Virus record (IMG/VR): IMGVR_UViG_3300046748_000159
Coordinates: 1 to 26,538 of that record
From: a virus
Direction: 5' to 3' (one strand)
DNA length: 26,538 nt
A program made the position numbers and the translations under genes. The notes beneath the pieces were generated by a model. That model was not told the origin of the DNA. It was given only the letters and a program-made list of their open reading frames with translations, and did no database searches. Positions 1 through 5,825 of this stretch are shown one piece after another. Each line of letters starts with the position of its first letter. Position 1 is the first letter of the stretch.

Positions 1-181
1 TATAAGCCTCAATTTTTGGATTATGTTGTTCAATTAATTTATTATATTTATTAACAGCTTTTCTTTTTGTATCAAAAAAATCTATATATAATACACTTTT
101 ATAATCTGTATTTATGTCTTGCTCTAATAAAACTTTATAACCTGAATTTATAGTATTTGATATTGTTAGTAATTTTGTCAT
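1..181 (-). CDS. Partial early protein of unknown function (N-terminal 60 aa)
   Basis: An open frame starts at ATG 181-179 and is uninterrupted to the left edge, so only the first 60 residues are present. The start begins MTKLLTISNTINSGYKVLLE and is preceded by GGGAG at 188-192, 6 nt from the ATG, which is a good ribosome site. The visible part is charged and Lys/Asp/Tyr-rich, with no signal peptide or membrane segment. I do not recognise the family. It diverges from the exonuclease operon, and its promoter would overlap the palindrome at 217-233. This suggests an early or regulatory gene, but that is inference from position only. Confidence 0.7.
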   Translation of the reverse strand, partial: MTKLLTISNTINSGYKVLLEQDINTDYKSVLYIDFFDTKRKAVNKYNKLIEQHNPKIEAY

Positions 182-200
182 TTTTTTCTCCCTAATTACA

Positions 201-233
201 ATTATAAATTACCATACTGACATATATTGTCAA
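201..233 (-). promoter_or_regulatory. Leftward promoter candidate overlapping the operator
   Basis: Read on the minus strand, TTGACA (plus 228-233) is a perfect -35 box. A TAATTT hexamer lies 16 bp downstream (plus 206-211) and a perfect TATAAT lies 21 bp downstream (plus 201-206). Neither combination is ideal: the first has a weak -10 and the second a long spacer. Transcription would begin just upstream of GGGAG and the ATG at 181. The -35 box is one arm of the palindrome at 217-233, so binding there would block it. Confidence 0.4.
217..233. promoter_or_regulatory. Operator-like palindrome, copy A
   Basis: CTGACATATATTGTCAA is an imperfect inverted repeat with TGAC/GTCA arms around an AT-rich centre. 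It matches the site at 25941-25957 at 15 of 17 positions, and the two lie at the two divergent control regions about 25.7 kb apart. Both overlap a predicted -35 box. That geometry is typical of a repressor or activator operator. No candidate regulator gene is recognised in the window. Confidence 0.5.
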
Positions 234-272
234 CAACTAAATACACTTTTTTGATATTTTTTTTATTAATAC

Positions 273-299
273 TTGACCACAATTACGAACACTTATAAA
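273..299 (+). promoter_or_regulatory. Rightward early promoter candidate for the recombination operon
   Basis: TTGACC at 273-278 and TATAAA at 294-299 are separated by 15 bp, slightly short for sigma-70. A run of A and T (about 251-270) lies just upstream and could act as an UP element. The start site would fall around 306-308, essentially on the ATG of the exonuclease gene, implying a leaderless or nearly leaderless message. TTGAC here also resembles one arm of the operator found nearby. Confidence 0.35.
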
Positions 300-307
300 C
301 ATTATAT

Positions 308-1207
308 ATGGATAGTTTAGATTTAAAAAAATTGCCACTTATTTTAAAGCCAGATGAATGTTCAAATGATGAATACCATAATGGTTTTTTAAAAGATTTT
401 TATGGTTCATCAACAATATCATCATTTGCATATTTAACACCTATTGAAGCTAAATTAAAAAATGATGAAGATTTTGCTGATACTATGGCAACAAGGCTTG
501 GCAGTGCTTTTCATTTTATTATGGAGGATGAAAAAACTTATAAAGAAAATGTTATTTTTACAAAGTTAGATAACCGGTACAAAGAATATAAAGAATTAGC
601 AAGTTCACTAAAAGAAGGTCAAATATTAATTCACGAAAAATTTGCCGGTGATATTCGAGGAATGAAAGTGTCTATGTTTAATCATAGCCTTAGTCATTAT
701 GTTAATACTATGGAGGCAAAAAAAGAATGGTCATTTGCTTACCAAGATGAATATGGGTTAAAAGTTAAAATTAGACCTGACTTTATAAGAAAAGGTATTA
801 AAGATAAAAACAAAGATATTATTGTTGATTTTAAAAGTACAAAATCAGTTAATCCAAAAAGTTTTTCTAAATCTGTAAAAGATTATAATTACCATATACA
901 AGCGGCACATTACATTGAGACTTATCAAAACATCACCGGTAAAGAAGTTGAAGAATTTGTATTTGCATGTGTTGAAAAAACATTTCCTTACCTTTGCAAT
1001 TTTTTTACGCTTGGATATAAGACACTAAAAGAAGGCAACATTGCCTTAAATCATGCAAAAAAGAAATTAAGGTATTGTTTAGATACAGATGACTATGGTG
1101 GTTATGAAGAAACTTACAATGAAGATAAACAACCAATACCAACAACTATTGATATTGGTAATTTTAATTTTGAATATATAAATCCTTATGAGGAGGACAT
1201 GATATGA
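308..1207 (+). CDS. RecE-like PD-(D/E)XK 5'-3' exonuclease
   Basis: This 299-aa protein has the ordered motifs of the RecE/DUF3799-like phage exonuclease family. They are GSAFH at 65-69, RPD ending at D158, the catalytic DFK (D174, K176) in IIVDFKSTKS, and QAAHY (Q198, Y202), the QxxxY motif. Such enzymes resect double-stranded ends to leave 3' single strands for an annealing protein, using Mg2+. Residues beyond about 250 hold a divergent acidic tail. The neighbours fit: a candidate annealing protein and an SSB follow in the same operon. No Shine-Dalgarno sequence precedes ATG 308, and the predicted promoter lies immediately upstream, so the message may be leaderless. The fold assignment is firm; the recombination role is from family and context. 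Confidence 0.85.
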   Translation: MDSLDLKKLPLILKPDECSNDEYHNGFLKDFYGSSTISSFAYLTPIEAKLKNDEDFADTMATRLGSAFHFIMEDEKTYKENVIFTKLDNRYKEYKELASSLKEGQILIHEKFAGDIRGMKVSMFNHSLSHYVNTMEAKKEWSFAYQDEYGLKVKIRPDFIRKGIKDKNKDIIVDFKSTKSVNPKSFSKSVKDYNYHIQAAHYIETYQNITGKEVEEFVFACVEKTFPYLCNFFTLGYKTLKEGNIALNHAKKKLRYCLDTDDYGGYEETYNEDKQPIPTTIDIGNFNFEYINPYEEDMI

Positions 1208-1356
1208 ATGAAAAACAAATAGAAATAACAAAAGATGAATATTTGGCTATGCAAAATGAATATGATGAAACAATGAACCATTATGACAAAGATGGATATT
1301 GTCATTTTTGTGGGCGGCATCAAGATGAAGGCATACATTACAAGTGTTGGAGATAG
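1204..1356 (+). CDS. 50-aa Cys/His mini-protein (zinc-finger-like)
   Basis: ATG 1204 overlaps the exonuclease stop as ATGA and is preceded by GAGGAGG, a near-perfect ribosome site, so the gene is very probably real despite its 50 codons. The N-terminal 30 residues are acidic and helical. The C-terminus carries YCHFCGRH and then HYKCW, giving C33, C36, H39, H45 and C48, enough ligands for one zinc site. No family is recognised. Co-translation with the exonuclease suggests a small partner or a DNA- or RNA-binding regulator. This is inference; the ligand pattern and translation signals are what is seen. Confidence 0.7.
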   Translation: MNEKQIEITKDEYLAMQNEYDETMNHYDKDGYCHFCGRHQDEGIHYKCWR

Positions 1357-1365
1357 GAGGTATTA

Positions 1366-1986
1366 ATGAGTAATAGAAATGAAATAGCAAATAAATTAAA
1401 AAAATTGTTAGGTGATATTGACCAACAAAAGTTTGGTGAAATTACTTGGACATTACCACAAAACAAAAACTTATACATTATAACAAATAAAGGTTGTCAA
1501 ATGATAGCCGCTAAACAAGGTTTATATGTTCATTATGACCAACCAATAGTTATACAAGATAACATTGTTATAAAAGCAAAAGTTATAACAAAAGATGATA
1601 ATTTAATTGAAAGTTTTGGTGAAGCAAATAGTAAAAATTGTCGTAATCCTTACCCTATATCTATGGCAGAAAAAAGAGGACATGATAGGGTCATATTAAA
1701 AGCCTGTGATGTTTATGGTGATATTTATAGTGAAGAAGAAAATATTGAAGAATTTAAAAAGCCTACAACAATACATGAACCTGAACCGGTTGGTTTAGAA
1801 GAAGTAAAACACAAAAATAAATTAGAAGGTTTTATGTTTGAAATTGATAACATAAAAAATCAAGATGAATTTGATATTGCTTGGGGTGACTTGCAAGTAA
1901 GATTAAAAAGTTCCGGCTTTACAACACCGGACAAACAAAAAATTCATAGTCACATAATTAGTAAATTTAAAATTAATAATAAATAG
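1366..1986 (+). CDS. Candidate single-strand annealing protein
   Basis: A 206-aa protein with a beta-rich N-terminal half and a conserved-looking block at residues 94-125 (NPYPISMAEKRGHDRVILK, then YGDIYSEEE). This MAEKR..DRVILK..YSEEE pattern recurs in phage proteins encoded beside exonucleases. It is loosely reminiscent of the Ala/Arg-rich helix of ERF- and Rad52-like annealing proteins. The last 60 residues form a separate charged helical region. The gene sits between the RecE-like exonuclease and SSB, exactly where a Redbeta/RecT/ERF-type partner is expected, and no other gene here fills that role. AGGAGG at 1355-1360 precedes ATG 1366. The annealing function is inferred from context. Confidence 0.55.
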   Translation: MSNRNEIANKLKKLLGDIDQQKFGEITWTLPQNKNLYIITNKGCQMIAAKQGLYVHYDQPIVIQDNIVIKAKVITKDDNLIESFGEANSKNCRNPYPISMAEKRGHDRVILKACDVYGDIYSEEENIEEFKKPTTIHEPEPVGLEEVKHKNKLEGFMFEIDNIKNQDEFDIAWGDLQVRLKSSGFTTPDKQKIHSHIISKFKINNK

Positions 1987-1994
1987 GAGAAAAT

Positions 1995-2402
1995 ATGAGT
2001 AGTTTAAACAAAGTTATGCTTATAGGTAATTTAGGTAATGACCCTGATATTGTAAATGATGGAAAAATTGGCAAGTTATCTGTTGCAACAAGTGAAAGCT
2101 GGAAAGATAAGTCATCAGGTGAAAGAAAAACAAAAACCGAATGGCATAGAGTGGTAATTTTTAATGAAGGTTTAGTTAGAATTGCTGAACAATACTTAAA
2201 AAAAGGTTCTAAAGTTTATCTTGAGGGTCAATTACAAACTAAAAGTTATACTGACAAAGATGGTGTTGAAAAATATACAACCGAAATTGTATTACAAAAT
2301 TACAATGGCACACTAACTATGTTAGGTGAAAACAATGGTGGTCAAGCATCAACACCTTCACCAAAAAACAATACAGTTATAGATGATGATATACCTTTTT
2401 AA
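1995..2402 (+). CDS. ssb: Single-stranded DNA-binding protein
   Basis: This 135-aa protein is a typical bacterial-type SSB. It opens with NKVMLIGNLGNDPDI, continues through the OB fold to about residue 112 (including TEWHRVVIFNE and KKGSKVYLEGQLQTKSY), and has a short Gly/Ser/Pro/Asn linker. It ends in the acidic tip DDDIPF, which in SSBs docks partner proteins such as exonucleases, RecO and primases. Length is short for SSB because the linker is minimal. AGGAGA precedes ATG 1995. It is part of the early recombination operon and would coat the strands exposed by the upstream exonuclease. Confidence 0.93.
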   Translation: MSSLNKVMLIGNLGNDPDIVNDGKIGKLSVATSESWKDKSSGERKTKTEWHRVVIFNEGLVRIAEQYLKKGSKVYLEGQLQTKSYTDKDGVEKYTTEIVLQNYNGTLTMLGENNGGQASTPSPKNNTVIDDDIPF

Positions 2403-2405
2403 GCA

Positions 2406-2576
2406 ATGAAAGTTACAATTAATAAAGATACAGCATTTTATGTTATTCCAACAAAAGACTTGTTAAGAATTTGTATTAACAATGATTGTTTTGAAAAAAA
2501 TATGACCATTGATGGCTATTTTAATTTAATTACAAGTTGCTTGGATGCTATTCAAGAGATGAGGCGTGATGAATAA
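2406..2576 (+). CDS. 56-aa unknown early protein
   Basis: A short frame starts at ATG 2406, three bases after the SSB stop, and ends at TAA 2574-2576, inside the start of the next gene. The product begins MKVTINKDTAFYVIPTKDLL and is mixed alpha/beta, with three Cys residues that do not form a CxxC pair and an acidic-basic end (QEMRRDE). No membrane segment or known motif is seen. The ribosome site is weak, so translation may depend on coupling to ssb. Its support is the compact fit between two good genes and matching composition. Function is unknown. Confidence 0.55.
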   Translation: MKVTINKDTAFYVIPTKDLLRICINNDCFEKNMTIDGYFNLITSCLDAIQEMRRDE

Positions 2577-2865
2577 AGCATTAAATTCTACTATAAAAAA
2601 AATATGTTTTGATTATGAAGTTACTTTAAATGATATAAAATCATCAAGGCGTAACCCAAGAATAATTGAACCTAGATGGTTGTGTTGGGAATTATACAAA
2701 AATCATTCTTATCATTCTTTTCCTAAAATTGGTTTGATATTTAATCGAGACCACTCAACTATAATTCAAGGTTTAAAAAAAATTAAAACTAGGTATGGTG
2801 ATAAGATAAAAAAATACGAAAAATTTTACCATGAAGAAAAAGAAAAATATTTGGACAAAGACTAA
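2569..2865 (+). CDS. Stand-alone DnaA domain IV-like DNA-binding protein
   Basis: This 98-aa protein matches only the C-terminal DNA-binding domain of the initiator DnaA. It has the basic segment IKSSRRNPRIIEPRWLCW, then PKIGLIFN, then the signature RDHSTI (residues 60-65) and a helix running through QGLKKIKTRY. In DnaA this RDHST-type helix-turn-helix reads the 9-bp DnaA box. The AAA+ domain, domain I and the linker are all missing, and no trace of them lies upstream. GTG 2566 is an alternative start, one codon longer. It may bind the phage origin or compete with host DnaA at boxes. Binding fold is well supported, the job is inference. Confidence 0.82.
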   Translation: MNKALNSTIKKICFDYEVTLNDIKSSRRNPRIIEPRWLCWELYKNHSYHSFPKIGLIFNRDHSTIIQGLKKIKTRYGDKIKKYEKFYHEEKEKYLDKD

Positions 2866-3010
2866 AATTAAAGATGTGCCTTGTGCGGCTTGTGGTAAAA
2901 TGATTAATATGAATGGTGATGGGTGGGTGGTGAATGGGAAAGGTCAAATTGTTCATTATGGTGCTTTTACAGAATTTAAAGACCATTGTTTTAATAAATT
3001 AATCAAATAA
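2831..3010 (+). CDS. 59-aa Cys/His mini-protein
   Basis: ATG 2831 lies inside the end of the DnaA-like gene in another frame (35-nt overlap) and reads to TAA 3008-3010. The product starts MKKKKNIWTKTKIKDVPCAA. It holds CAAC (C18, C21), then a Gly/Asn-rich hairpin-like stretch, and finally H42 and DHC (H52, C53). The CxxC...H...C arrangement would suit one zinc ion, and the basic N-terminus would suit nucleic-acid binding. No strong ribosome site is visible, so coupling to the upstream gene is likely. The family is unknown. It is the last plus-strand gene before the convergent gap. Confidence 0.6.
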   Translation: MKKKKNIWTKTKIKDVPCAACGKMINMNGDGWVVNGKGQIVHYGAFTEFKDHCFNKLIK

Positions 3011-3024
3011 ACGCTTATACAAAC

Positions 3025-3050
3025 GAAAAAAAAACTTTTATATAGTAAAA
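3025..3050 (-). terminator. Weak AT hairpin with U-tract at the end of the late operon
   Basis: Read on the minus strand, TTTTA pairs with TAAAA around a 5-nt loop (plus 3036-3050), and a run of nine T follows (the A-run at plus 3026-3034). This is the layout of an intrinsic terminator placed just after the last late gene, whose stop is at 3056. The stem is only 5 bp and all A-T, so strength is doubtful. It also lies just after the plus-strand operon. Confidence 0.35.
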
Positions 3051-3055
3051 CACCT

Positions 3056-3619
3056 TTATTTCCAACTATTGCCTGAAAGCCACGAAACAAGGCTATGGCG
3101 TGTTCCACTTAAAATAGGGTAAACTTTGTGCATTAAAAAGGCAGGAAAACAAATCATGTCACCTTTTTGTCTAGGAATAACAAAATCATCAACTTTATCA
3201 ACTTCCACTTTTATGTCACCACCGGAATAATCTTTTGTGTTACTAAGTTGTGTTATAATTGTAAGTTTTCTATTTGGAATATGTGTATTTAAGTCTGACC
3301 AATTAATGTCCATGTGGTTGTCATACTTTCCACCCTTATTATAAGTCAAAAATTGTATTGGCTCGGCAAAACCTTTTATATCAAAATTGTAATATTTTTC
3401 ATTTACAGTTTGACCAAAATCACTAATGACTTCTGAAACAAAACTTAAATCAATATCATCTGCACCAAATGATTTTACTTGCACATTTCTATAAGCATTG
3501 TTTTGACCACCGGACAAACCACCATTTAATGTTTTTTTCTTGTTCATTAAAGAATGTATTTGTTTTATTTGGTCATCACTTAACGCATTTTTTAAGTGCG
3601 TTACTTGTGGTGTTGACAT
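3056..3619 (-). CDS. 2OG-Fe(II) oxygenase (prolyl 4-hydroxylase/PKHD-like)
   Basis: A 187-aa single-domain protein with the iron facial triad: H102 and D104 in YDNHMDINW and H164 in FPAFLMHKVYP. The 2-oxoglutarate-binding R174 sits in GTRHSLVSW. RKLTIITQLSNTKDYSGGDI between them is the usual beta-strand run of this family. Family members hydroxylate proteins or nucleobases with O2 and 2-oxoglutarate; marine phages often carry one and the substrate is usually unknown. It is the last gene of the late operon, directly after a small lipoprotein gene, with no clear ribosome site of its own. Enzyme class is firm. Whether the target is virion protein, host protein or DNA is open. Confidence 0.88.
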   Translation of the reverse strand: MSTPQVTHLKNALSDDQIKQIHSLMNKKKTLNGGLSGGQNNAYRNVQVKSFGADDIDLSFVSEVISDFGQTVNEKYYNFDIKGFAEPIQFLTYNKGGKYDNHMDINWSDLNTHIPNRKLTIITQLSNTKDYSGGDIKVEVDKVDDFVIPRQKGDMICFPAFLMHKVYPILSGTRHSLVSWLSGNSWK

Positions 3620-3621
3620 TT

Positions 3622-3795
3622 TTAATCTGTTTCAGATTTTTCAGTAGTAATTGTAATTTCTATATCTTGACCTTTTGGAACATCTGCGTTCAAAAATAGT
3701 CTTGAAGAACTGCAACCAACTAATATAAATGCTGACAATAAAATTGTAATTCCAACACTAAAGCTGCCTACTGATAATTTTGTAAATATATTCAT
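3622..3795 (-). CDS. 57-aa lipoprotein (possible outer-membrane spanin-like lysis protein)
   Basis: The frame runs from ATG 3795-3793 to TAA 3624-3622 and has a good ribosome site (AGAGGAAA). The product has a lipoprotein signal: Lys near the N-terminus, a hydrophobic stretch, then the lipobox LVGC with C28, followed by SSSR. Only about 29 residues remain after processing, with an acidic polar tail (EITITTEKSETD). It would be anchored to a membrane as a lipid-modified peptide. It sits directly downstream of the holin gene. Small lipoproteins there are often Rz1-type o-spanins, but no matching i-spanin is recognised and the mature part is not Pro-rich. The lipoprotein call is firm, lysis role plausible. 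Confidence 0.75.
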   Translation of the reverse strand: MNIFTKLSVGSFSVGITILLSAFILVGCSSSRLFLNADVPKGQDIEITITTEKSETD

Positions 3796-3824
3796 ATTTT
3801 CCTCTAATTATAGTTTGCACTATA

Positions 3825-4277
3825 TTACTTGTTTACAAGCCTATTAGCAAACCAAAAACTAATTATGCAACTAAACAACGCCATACTTTCATCTGACCAT
3901 GCAGCTTGAATTGCCTTTAATGGTTCGTCACCTTCTTGTATTCCAACAATTACTTGTGCAATAGTCACAACACAAAAAACTATAAACATACAATATGTAA
4001 TGACAGGTCTAACACTTGCTGATAAAGCGGCAATAAACTTTGATGGGTTTGCTTTAGAAAGCTGCTGGTCATGTTGGTAAACAGCTTTTGTTTGTTCGGT
4101 TATTGATTTAACAGTTTCTTCTTTAATTTTTAAAGCAGACAATTCTTTTGCCATCTTTATTTTATTTTCTTGAAGCAATAATTCATGTTTCATGTTTTGT
4201 TTTGCTTGAAAAAAATCTAAAACTTTTGGCATAAAGCCTGTACCAAACCCTAATAAAGAACCCAATAAACTAATCAT
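3825..4277 (-). CDS. Holin, 3-TM GTA-type family
   Basis: A 150-aa protein with an N-terminal weakly hydrophobic Gly/Leu segment (SLLGSLLGFGTGFMPKVLDF) and a charged coiled-coil-like region at about 25-75. Two clear hydrophobic segments follow: VRPVITYCMFIVFCVVTIAQ near 93-113 and MALFSCIISFWFANRLV near 132-148. The VRPVITY and FWFANR motifs and spacing match the family of 3-TM holins described from gene transfer agents (GTA_holin_3TM). It would form inner-membrane lesions that time lysis. It overlaps the preceding basic 45-aa gene as ATGA, so the two are co-translated. No endolysin gene is adjacent. Confidence 0.8.
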   Translation of the reverse strand: MISLLGSLLGFGTGFMPKVLDFFQAKQNMKHELLLQENKIKMAKELSALKIKEETVKSITEQTKAVYQHDQQLSKANPSKFIAALSASVRPVITYCMFIVFCVVTIAQVIVGIQEGDEPLKAIQAAWSDESMALFSCIISFWFANRLVNK

Positions 4278-4411
4278 TTTTTCTTTTTGCGTTTTTTCTT
4301 TGGAAAACCAGCTTTCATATTTGCATAAGATTTAGCAGATATAGTTGATTTTTTCTTAGTACGACTTGTTCCAGCTTTTTTTCTTTTATTTATGTTTCTA
4401 TATAATGACAT
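4274..4411 (-). CDS. 45-aa highly basic protein
   Basis: ATG 4411-4409 has a good ribosome site (GGAGAACTAAATG), and the stop overlaps the holin start. The product has 15 Lys and 4 Arg among 45 residues and no acidic residue, and it ends PKKKRKKKK. It is probably a nucleic-acid-binding peptide, for example packaged with DNA like a protamine-like internal protein, or it may bind membrane phosphates. It follows the 92-aa basic protein gene after 9 nt, so the two basic proteins are likely made together. No family is recognised. Existence is supported by translation signals and tight coupling; function is inference. Confidence 0.65.
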   Translation of the reverse strand: MSLYRNINKRKKAGTSRTKKKSTISAKSYANMKAGFPKKKRKKKK

Positions 4412-4420
4412 TTAGTTCTC

Positions 4421-4699
4421 CTACCATTTAGTTTTTGACGACCAATAAGCTGCTGACATTTTACCTTTAGCAATATTTTTACCATGTCTAGCTTTAAAAC
4501 TTTTGCGTCTTGCTTTTTGTTTTGTTGTTTTAGGATTTTTACCTGCACCACTTACACCCTGCTGACCAAAACGAATTGTCTTTATTTTATCACCTTCTTT
4601 AGCAACAACAACATGGCTCTTTGTTTTATGTTTTGGAGTGCGTTTTGCTTTATTAAATCCGCTTACTCCGGCTCTTGTTAATCTTGGGTCTTTTGACAT
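4421..4699 (-). CDS. Basic DUF5872-like protein
   Basis: A 92-aa Lys/Arg-rich protein starting MSKDPRLTRAGVSGFNKAKR. It includes SHVVVAKEGDKIKTIRFGQQ, GVSGAGKNPKT, ARRKSFKARHGKNIAKGK, and ends MSAAYWSSKTKW. I recognise this pattern from a family widespread in marine and other environmental phages and annotated as DUF5872, with no established function. The charge and compact motif suggest binding to DNA or to another acidic partner. It is placed among late genes between the nuclease and the holin, so it may be a virion or packaging-associated protein. Family recognition is from memory of the motif; role is unknown. Confidence 0.75.
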   Translation of the reverse strand: MSKDPRLTRAGVSGFNKAKRTPKHKTKSHVVVAKEGDKIKTIRFGQQGVSGAGKNPKTTKQKARRKSFKARHGKNIAKGKMSAAYWSSKTKW

Positions 4700-4705
4700 A
4701 TCAAC

Positions 4706-5116
4706 CTAACTACATAAACATTTATTAAATAATGTATTTTTTATTATATTAAAGGTGTTTCTTTCATTTTCAATAGTCATTTGTTTTTCATATATTTTTT
4801 TTGTTTTATTGTTTATTGGTAATATGAATTGTGCAATTCTTATATCTAAGGCTACTAAAATTAAAAAATCAACTTCATTATCATTATAAGGTCTTTTATC
4901 GCTACCATAGGCAGTTTGAAAATTGTATCTTAAAGACTTACCATCATTTTCATTATAACATTTAGCTGTTGCCTTAACTTGTACCCTCATTGGTTTTTGG
5001 TCAAACCATGCAACAATATCATATTTGTCTTTGCTAACTAAGTCGTTTTCAATCCCATAGCTTAACAAAACAGAACTAGCTAAAAGTTCTCCTTGCAAAC
5101 CAATTTTTGTGGACAT
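4706..5116 (-). CDS. PD-(D/E)XK nuclease, Holliday-junction-resolvase-like
   Basis: This 136-aa protein has the core of a small PD-(D/E)XK nuclease: GLQGELLAS with E10, KYDIVAW with D33, and MRVQVKAT with Q46 and K48. The G..GE...A helix followed by DIVA and VQVKAT is the arrangement in Hjc-type archaeal resolvases and in the PDDEXK_5 endonuclease family. The remainder is beta-rich and then helical. As a late-expressed nuclease it could resolve branched replication or recombination intermediates before packaging, the task done by T7 gp3 or T4 gp49. It starts one base after the stop of the 55-aa membrane gene, without its own ribosome site. Fold is likely; resolvase activity is inferred. Confidence 0.7.
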   Translation of the reverse strand: MSTKIGLQGELLASSVLLSYGIENDLVSKDKYDIVAWFDQKPMRVQVKATAKCYNENDGKSLRYNFQTAYGSDKRPYNDNEVDFLILVALDIRIAQFILPINNKTKKIYEKQMTIENERNTFNIIKNTLFNKCLCS

Positions 5117-5117
5117 C

Positions 5118-5285
5118 TTAGGTAAACGCTATCTTTAACAATAAGCCTATAGTTGATGCACTTGCACCAATCATAATGGCTTCTATTCTATATAATCGTC
5201 TATCTATTGCCTCATATCTAGTTGAACAAGCGTCAACATGGTCATCAATTTTTTGGTTTACAGTTGCGGTTGTTGGTTTAGGCAT
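5118..5285 (-). CDS. 55-aa protein with coiled-coil N-terminus and one C-terminal TM
   Basis: ATG 5285-5283 lies two bases after the upstream stop, and TAA is at 5120-5118. The product starts MPKPTTATVNQKIDDHVDAC, continues with a charged heptad-like stretch (STRYEAIDRRLYRIEAIMI), and ends in a single hydrophobic helix (GASASTIGLLLKIAFT). This short-coil-plus-TM plan resembles XhlA/haemolysin-like phage accessory proteins found beside holins, though no motif proves it. It may be a second holin or an antiholin acting with the 3-TM holin downstream. Existence is supported by gapless packing. Confidence 0.6.
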   Translation of the reverse strand: MPKPTTATVNQKIDDHVDACSTRYEAIDRRLYRIEAIMIGASASTIGLLLKIAFT

Positions 5286-5287
5286 TA

Positions 5288-5815
5288 TTAATTACTTTCG
5301 TCAAATAAAGATGGGTCAACCCATGTATCTAATTGGTCTGACCAACCATTATCTACTGTATATCTCCATTTATAAGGATAAAAAGTATCTGGTGTACTAT
5401 CAACAGAATATAAATTAGAATTTGATGTATTAACATCATTTATAGTTAATATTAATTCATCACTTCCATTAGTTATAGTAGTTTCTTTATCACTAATTGT
5501 AATAGTGTAATCATCAGGATAACAATAAATTGCAACATCTTTAAGTGGCTCTTTAATTTCAACATCTTCATCATTTACTATTTTTTTCCATTCTGTTCCT
5601 GTCCATCTGTGCATATTACCACTATTGTCTGTATAAAGAGCATCTACTTGAACAGCATTTCCATTTTCATTTGTAGTTGGTGGAGTATCATGTTTACCTA
5701 TCCATTTAGATTGAAATTCCTCAACAGTCATACTTTCTTTTTCACCACTTAATAATACTTTTTGATTTATTGTGTTTATTATATCATCTTTTTTCCAAGT
5801 TATAATTTTTGGCAT
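5288..5815 (-). CDS. Unknown late protein downstream of the tail fibre
   Basis: A 175-aa acidic protein beginning MPKIITWKKDDIINTINQKV with a strong AAGGAGG ribosome site. After an N-terminal charged helix it is mostly predicted beta: NMHRWTGTEWKKIV resembles the W-x-G-x-x-W elements seen in phage fibre and base proteins, and the rest is Thr/Ser/Asp-rich (DYTITISDKETTITNGSDEL). It has no signal peptide or TM. It follows the 1382-aa tail fibre by 10 nt, so it may be a fibre partner, cap or chaperone. No family is recognised. That association is inference from position and composition. Confidence 0.75.
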   Translation of the reverse strand: MPKIITWKKDDIINTINQKVLLSGEKESMTVEEFQSKWIGKHDTPPTTNENGNAVQVDALYTDNSGNMHRWTGTEWKKIVNDEDVEIKEPLKDVAIYCYPDDYTITISDKETTITNGSDELILTINDVNTSNSNLYSVDSTPDTFYPYKWRYTVDNGWSDQLDTWVDPSLFDESN

Positions 5816-5825
5816 ATTTGCCTCC

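Noticed and set aside
5176-5418. 80-aa plus-strand open frame
   Set aside because: It lies opposite two well-supported minus-strand genes, lacks a ribosome site and its product shows no recognisable motif; it is a shadow frame.
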